A stretch of 21,710 nucleotides of DNA from Dissophora ornata (taxonomy: Eukaryota > Mortierellomycota > Mortierellomycetes > Mortierellales > Mortierellaceae): the NCBI GenBank assembly GCA_025201705.1, contig MU617143.1, forward strand, positions 1-21,710, written 5' to 3'. The notes below the pieces were generated by a model. It worked only from the letters and a program-made list of their open reading frames with translations, searched no databases and was not told where the DNA came from. Shown in pieces: positions 16,382 through 21,710 of the stretch. The translations under genes and the position numbers were made by a program. Every line of letters starts with the position of its first letter. The first letter of the stretch is position 1.

Positions 16382-19028
16382 ATGGCCGAAGGCACCTTAG
16401 TAATCACCATGTCTGAGGACAGGTTCAAACAACTCAGCCTCAAACACGAGTCTATGAAAAACATACAAACAGCTAGAGTCGGAAAGAGGTAATTGCACTA
16501 TTTATTATTATTGAAGGGTTTTTTACTTTGTGAAGAATTATTTGCTATGTGTATTTCTCACCATTTTCCTTTGTTTGACGTTTAATAAATAGAACCAAGG
16601 ACAACGTTATACGGTTGCCATCGCCAAAGTCTTTCAATCGGTACAGGACAGTCAAGTCACCCAAGATTGTCGCCAAGCCCGTCACTATCACTACTACTGC
16701 ATTGCCACAATCCAATCTGACTCCCGGCCCTTCATCTGACCTGTATGCAGATGGGGTATCCTCCATTGGCGAGGACACGGATTCCTAGAAACCGAGGTCG
16801 GTATTTGTTCAAGGAGAGGACCCGCAAGATCACCCATGCGCCACCTCTGAAGTCCAAGCAGTTCGAGCTCAAGATCTATCAGGAGCAACCCCGAACAATC
16901 CAGCAACCCCACCTCTGACAAAAAGACAAAGGCCATCAAGCCACCACCAGCCAATACAAAACCGATCACTGATAAAGACAAGAGGGGTTTATTGCGATCT
17001 CTTTCCTGGCATCATCCTACCGCATGGCTAGAACTTGGCACCCTCAAGGCGAATGTTCGACGTGTATAAGGAGATGCAGCAACCTTAACAAACTTGGAAA
17101 ATCCGCCGAATCTTACAGTTGTGCAGCAGGAGGTAATGGATTGCATACATGAAGCTGTTCAATCGTCAGCAAAAGTCAAGCAGAATGCCGGTCGGTTGAT
17201 CGGCATGTTTGTTGAGACATTGGCTGTCAGGATACACGCCGCAAAGGAGACGAAGAAGACAGAGTTGCAGGAAGTCTCTCCGCTAAGGGCTATGACCAAC
17301 GCCGATCGTCACAAAGCCAGGCGCGATGCTGTCACAGTGAGCGAGCGAAAAATCCTTACCCATCTCTGTCAGCGCCTCAAGTCCATCAACCCCGACAAGG
17401 AGCAACAGGATGTTGAGCAGGAGGAGGTGGCGGACACCACCGATCTAGGCGACAAGGACAGTCTCGAGCAACAATTTCTGCACACATTCCTTACACGTCT
17501 TTATTCCGGGAACTACCCCAGGATGGCAGGGGTGGGTGTTGTTGTAAACGAGTTCATTGACTGGTTGACAGCTCACGGACTCCATCACCCAGTGCGGACT
17601 AGAAGAGACATCAACGAGACTATGCCGCTCACGCCAAGCTACCTGGTCCGCTCAGTCTCAGTACAGCTCGCAGTTGAATTGCAGCGGATGTATGGACAAG
17701 GTACCCAAGAACTTTACAAGCAGGTATTAATCAAAGCACCACAACCCACGTTATTATGTCTTTCAATTTAATTCCCAAAGTTAACAATGTCGCCCTTGTT
17801 TGTCATTTTTAGGCTGCAGCTATGGTGGATAAACATTTATTGTCACCGGAGACCGATATTGCAATACTAGACGATATCTCCGCTGCTGAGAACTATCTTC
17901 AACTCAACCGAATCACTGGTAACAGGCGTCGGATCACCTCCTTCACCACGTCCGCGCTACCATTTGTGTCGTTTACTGAAACTGAGCTCGCTTCGTTTTT
18001 CTGGAAGAGAGAACCACTCAGGATGAGGCTTACGAGACTAGTTGCGGAGGATGGATCCTCCACTAAAGCTCTTTCCGATATCCAAAGTTGGATTGCAGGC
18101 AAGGGTCCCGGGATCATAACCAAGCAGTTCATTGCTGACGTCGCACCTCAGGTGAGAACGAGCCGTCAGAGGAGGAAAGTCGGTCATCGCGGGGCTGTCA
18201 AGCTTCTCACCTTGGAACATATCAAGTCGCATTTGACAGCAGTTCAGGACGAGTGGGTCGATCCGACCAATTACGCCACAAAAGGTTACATTCTACGTGG
18301 CTCCATTCGCACGGACGGATTCCGAGTTCAACTTCCTGCGTTTAAACTCCGCGAACTACAATCAGCACGATTCAATCGTCTGGAAACCGCCAAGCTTCCG
18401 CCCAAGCTGACTTCCACGGTTGGAGGCACAGACTATTATCTCCAAGAAATTAGGAAGGTGATATCCTGCAAGGAAGATGTCGAGAAGCTTTGACCAGGTG
18501 TTCCTGTCGACAGAATCAAGACGCTGACGTTGGATGGAGGCCAAGCTTGCGTGATCGGCGCCTTTGCAGATATCCCCAAAGACTCACGAGCGAATGGAAA
18601 AGGCAAGGAGGTTGACCAAACACATTCAACCATGGAAGGAGTCATCGCTACTTCTGCAGAGCCAACAATATCCTCGGCATCCTCAACACCCTCAACTCTT
18701 CTTCCTGTCCCCATTTCAGTTTCAACCCCAGGTCAACAATCAACAAACGCACCAATGGTGTCGTCAAGGTCGGTATTTCACAATCTAGCTGTCAAACAGA
18801 AAGCGGTCAGCCAGCCCATGTTCAAATTTCGGCGTTGGCTGGAAAACGCAGATACTATTGAATGGACAGCAGGAAACGGTATCGTCAATTGAGTCTCACC
18901 TTCCTCCCGTGAAAGCTCAAGGCTCAAGTATTCTCAACTATGTCCGGGAGTTGGAGCGGGTGGAGCAGTATTTGCAGGAGTTCTACGCTGGATCGGATAA
19001 TACATTTAAGCGACATAAATGGGACATG
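16382..19028 (+). pseudogene. Truncated Fanzor-like (eukaryotic TnpB) gene relic
   Basis: Visible parts: exon 16382-16488 (MAEGTLVITMSEDRF start), intron 16489-16592, exon 16593-17723, intron 17724-17812, exon 17813-19028. The best-preserved stretch is 17070-18490, a basic, Trp/Arg-containing region with blocks such as NPPNLTVVQQEVMDCIHEAV, TPSYLVRSVSVQLAVEL and GYILRGSIRTDGFRVQLPAF. After it come TLTLDGGQACVIGAF (RuvC-I-like, Asp at 18533-18535) and HNLAVKQKAVSQP with FRRWLE (18779-18843). I recall this motif order from multicopy fungal Fanzor-type proteins, which are RNA-guided nucleases related to transposon TnpB. Breaks: TAG at 16786-16788 and 17029-17031, a frame change near 17030-17070, TGA at 18491-18493, and a frameshift at about 18840-18880. 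The frame stops after HKWDM at 19028, so RuvC-II, RuvC-III and the zinc ribbon are absent. It is almost certainly inactive. The family call is inference. Confidence 0.6.
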
Positions 19029-19081
19029 GATTCCTCTTCCTTTTTATCTTTCTCTCTCTGAATTTTCATTGTCATTATCAG

Positions 19082-20064
19082 CAACAACTTCAACTGAGCC
19101 TGTCTTCGATTCAGCTGGGAAGCATAGCTTGGAGGAAAATGGCATATCACCCCCTGCAAAGAAACAGAAGGATAAGAAAGTAAGACCACTACATTACAAT
19201 ATTTTTTTTTGACTCATTCACTTAGACTCACTCTTAACCATTAACTTTCTATTTCTAACCAGTCTACCGACGACAGGAGTGGATCCCTTCAGCGCCGCTT
19301 CTCGAGTCTAGGGGGAAAATGGACACTCAGATTGGTCGAGGATGTGCTGTTCGAGGCGGGACAGAGCATTAATGAATTGCAGTAAGTTTCTTTTTATATT
19401 CCTTTTAATTTTTTTAAATTCACAGGCTAACTTTGTTCTGTGCAGTCCAATCCATTCCTTTATGATCGATTTGTGCGACAAGACAACGCGACAGTTGTTC
19501 GTTCTCAAAGGACGACTGGACCGAAATTAGCAGCGATCTCCCACACATTCCGCCCTATTCAAAAGAGGCATCGAAGTATCTCGACAAATTCGACAGCGTG
19601 GCCACGCTTGAGGACTTGCAAGACCTACTGGACAGGCGTCCTCGAGATACCGAGAGTCAGCTAATTTATGAATGCTTGCTGAACTGGTAAGTTGTTGTAG
19701 TCCATCGAAAAAAATATACCCCGGGCACCTCTGATCATGCTTCGTTTCTTCATTTTCTAGGCTGTGTCTGTATGAGACTGAGGATCCGTCGCCGTTTAGT
19801 GTTGCTGGTAGCCTGTCGGAGGGTTGGTGGCTTAAATCGGCGTGGGGCGTATGCACTAACATGGCATTAGGCGTGCCCGGATGCTTTATAATACCAGGCG
19901 AAATCACCGGCCACGACTCTTCCGCGAGAAGAAACAAAGATCCACTTCCAGAAGCAGCGCCATTAACAATCGTGCGCTGTTTTTTTAAAAATCGCCATGA
20001 GCTACTACGGGCGCGGCTTCACCTCGAAGACTGTCGCACAGAGAGGACAATCATCAGCCTCTAG
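19082..20064 (+). pseudogene. Decayed multi-exon gene of unknown family
   Basis: Exons are 19082-19179, 19263-19381, 19446-19686 and 19761-20064, with introns of 83, 64 and 74 bases, GT/AG ends and matching phases. The protein reads TEPVFDSAGKHSLEENGISP with a Lys-rich end, then LGGKWTLRLVEDVLFEAGQS, HPIHSFMIDLCDKTTRQLFV, EISSDLPHIPPYSKEASKYL, LEDLQDLLDRRPRDTESQLI and NWLCLYETEDPSPFSVAGSL, ending near ITGHDSSARRNKDPLPEAAP. The frame slips by one base at about 19507-19511 (an apparent extra G), which otherwise ends translation at 19528-19530. No first exon with an ATG is visible; the Fanzor-like relic lies directly upstream. The last codons after about 19979 look unrelated, so the 3' end is probably also cut. 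I recall similar proteins of unknown function in Mortierella-type genomes, but I cannot name the family. Confidence 0.5.
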
Positions 20065-20448
20065 CAATCACAGCAAACACAGAAAGTGGGTCGACCGCAG
20101 CTTGATGTTGGCTCTCCTGGAGGCTGGCAAACAATCTAGCACGCAAACTATAGGTATTGCTGACATGCCACATTCGACAGCACAAGGATAACTTGGCGTA
20201 TTCGATGCTAGTGCATGCTCAATGTCGCCACGCGGTGACCCTCACACGAACCTTCAGATTGCGGATAGCTTGCTGGATCTGGAAATCCGCCTTTGATGTA
20301 TTGTCCCTTTTGTGGAAGTTTGTTTGTTCAGCCCAATATTTGGGGTACTATGGCTTGTGACCTGCCCGCGGTGTACTCTGCACAGCGCCTTGTTGAGTTC
20401 ACTAGGAATGACGCGAGGCTGTTGACTGACGGCAAGCCCATGTTGTGA
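19997..20448 (+). pseudogene. Possible small-gene relic with CPFC knuckle
   Basis: From ATG 19997 a frame reads MSYYGRGFTSKTVAQRGQ, then KWVDRSLMLALLEAGKQ, and meets a TAA at 20189-20191. The same frame then stays open through DPHTNLQIADSLLDLEIRL to a TGA at 20294-20296. That TGA overlaps an ATG (TGATG) opening a 50-codon frame, MYCPFCGSLFVQPNIWG, ending at 20446-20448. The CPFC pair hints at half a zinc ribbon, but no second pair follows. This could be one damaged gene or unrelated short frames. It overlaps the tail of the preceding relic in another frame. Confidence 0.2.
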
Positions 20449-20462
20449 GGATAGAAGCTTTG

Positions 20463-20468
20463 AATAAA
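20463..20468 (+). terminator. Possible polyadenylation signal AATAAA
   Basis: AATAAA lies 15 bases after the TGA of the small CPFC frame. It is weak evidence that a plus-strand transcript once ended, or still ends, here. Confidence 0.3.
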
Positions 20469-21710
20469 ATTGGCTAATAAATGCCATTTGCTCAATGCCA
20501 AATTTTTTTACAGCATGAAAAAAGGAGGGGAATTCCTGTCAGTTTGAAAATAGAATACAAAACAGCAAAAAAATGCATTCACGGTTACTAAGATTCTTAA
20601 TGAGGGGAAAATGACCCCGCCATAACGGCCTAGTGACCTGGTTGAACGCATTTTCATTTATGCACTACAATTTTCGCGGGTCGGAATCCTTAGACCTTGT
20701 ACTATTTCGGTACTCAATGTCCCATTTTTCATCCTCACTCGTAGTTCCAACCAACGCTCCTCTTTGGGATCTTACCCGTAAATTCATGGCTGTTTGTTTA
20801 CAGTAAGTCTCTTGGCCTCTCAATAATGGTCCTACATAGACTGGACAACAATCTTTCCTATGCTTGACTGCAAGCCCAGCTGTGATGTCTCAGAGCCTAT
20901 TAATTAGGCGGATGGGAAGTCAGTGACAAATCGATCGCTCATTTGACGATGGTTCCAGCCAGCTCTTTCGTGGAAGGCGTGCGCAAGTCTACTCAGAGTC
21001 TCAGAGCATCATACTGGCACAAGACCAACACGTGACCCCAGCATCTTGCATTGTATATCTCAGAGATTGTGCAGCGGGACGCGATCTATCAAAACGAACA
21101 CATGTCTTCATTATTAATAAAAAGATGGACGTGCTCTTCACTGATCGACGGATACGTGTTTATCCAGACGAGCGGCAAGAAAATACAAGCGCTCAGCCGA
21201 GAGAGAATATTAATAATCAGAAAACCTAGATTTTAAACTAGCAGTCATCTCCAAATTCTTGAGTGCAGCCGTCCTCAATGGCGCCATTGGATAGCTTTAT
21301 GGCTATAGCTCATGCAGGAGAACAGGAAAAAAGAGACACATAACAACAATACTCTACAAACCGTTCTATGTTTCGATTGCTATTACCACTCTGGAGTTTC
21401 GCCTGCACGGTACATACGCAGCCATAGGCATGGCTAGAGATTCTTCCAGAAGGACGGCAAGGAGGTGAACCAACACACACACAGATCCGTGCATATCCAA
21501 CTTCGCGCCTGACCTACTTCTCACATACGTGTGTGTGTCTAGTTGCAAAAACTTCCTACATGCACACAATGTCTCCGCTCACCAATCACCGCAGGACAGC
21601 AGAGGGCGAGATTGTTCGAATGTGCTGGCTTAATTTCAGCGTGAGTATTACGTGTACAAGATCACCGACGGAGAAGAAAAGTATAAAAATGCAGATCTCT
21701 AGGCATATTT
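20469..21710. other. Terminal region, no gene seen
   Basis: About 1.2 kb with no supported gene. Short frames are interrupted and show no recognisable domain. A CA-repeat patch occurs near 21473-21484 and a GT patch near 21530-21538. A TATAAAAA at 21682-21689 could be the TATA box of a gene beyond the right edge. Confidence 0.5.
21682..21689 (+). promoter_or_regulatory. TATA-like element at right edge
   Basis: TATAAAAA lies 21 bases before the window end. It would be a core promoter only if a plus-strand gene begins just outside the window. Confidence 0.25.

Noticed and set aside
16489..16592. AATAAA at 16584-16589 as a polyadenylation signal
   Set aside because: It sits directly before a good splice acceptor whose use keeps the reading frame, so an intron is the better explanation.
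20600..20815. Short frames reading DLVERIFIYA and NAPLWDLTRKFMAV with a GTAAGT-like donor after them
   Set aside because: The first recalls an F-box start, but it is too short and interrupted, and no exons could be joined to it.

Overview
The window looks like genomic DNA of a filamentous fungus. Genes have several short introns (64-253 bases, one candidate of 465) with GTAAGT-like donors and T-rich tracts. One gene encodes a PAK/Ste20 kinase and another a small GPI-anchored wall protein. The gene content, and the right-hand families as I remember them, suggest an early-diverging lineage such as Mortierellomycota; that is inference and no species can be named.

Left part (1-8458). KRR1 (+, four exons, 343 aa) encodes a KH-domain factor of the small-subunit processome. 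It is convergent with a PAK/Ste20-type kinase gene (-, about ten exons, about 955 aa in the long model), which has a CRIB domain, proline-rich linkers and a complete catalytic domain. Between them lie about 1.4 kb of low-complexity DNA and one possible coding remnant.

Middle part (8459-14827). A 2.5 kb intergenic stretch separates the divergently transcribed kinase gene from a single-exon gene for a secreted, probably GPI-anchored, Kre9/Knh1-like protein. That gene has a TATA box. Two minus-strand genes follow. One encodes a two-exon, 461-aa protein whose second exon carries a doubled PDG-(T/S)-IE motif. The other encodes a single-exon, 428-aa protein with a PY motif and a small Cys-rich module. 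Both have an AATAAA on the minus strand just past the stop.

Right part (14828-21710). This is accessory DNA made of decayed coding sequence. Positions 16382-19028 hold a broken, 3'-truncated gene that I read as a Fanzor (eukaryotic TnpB-like, RNA-guided nuclease) homologue. Its RuvC-I-like motif is present, but the gene carries nonsense codons and frameshifts and lacks the rest of the nuclease domain. It ends just before the splice acceptor of a second decayed gene (19082-20064) from a family I cannot name, with four recognisable exons and one single-base frame break. A third possible relic follows at 19997-20448, and the last 1.2 kb shows nothing convincing.

The first five genes look like ordinary housekeeping and cell-surface genes with no operon-like link. 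The most interesting part is the Fanzor-like relic and its junction with the unknown gene. It appears inactive here, but marks a family that may have intact copies elsewhere in this genome.
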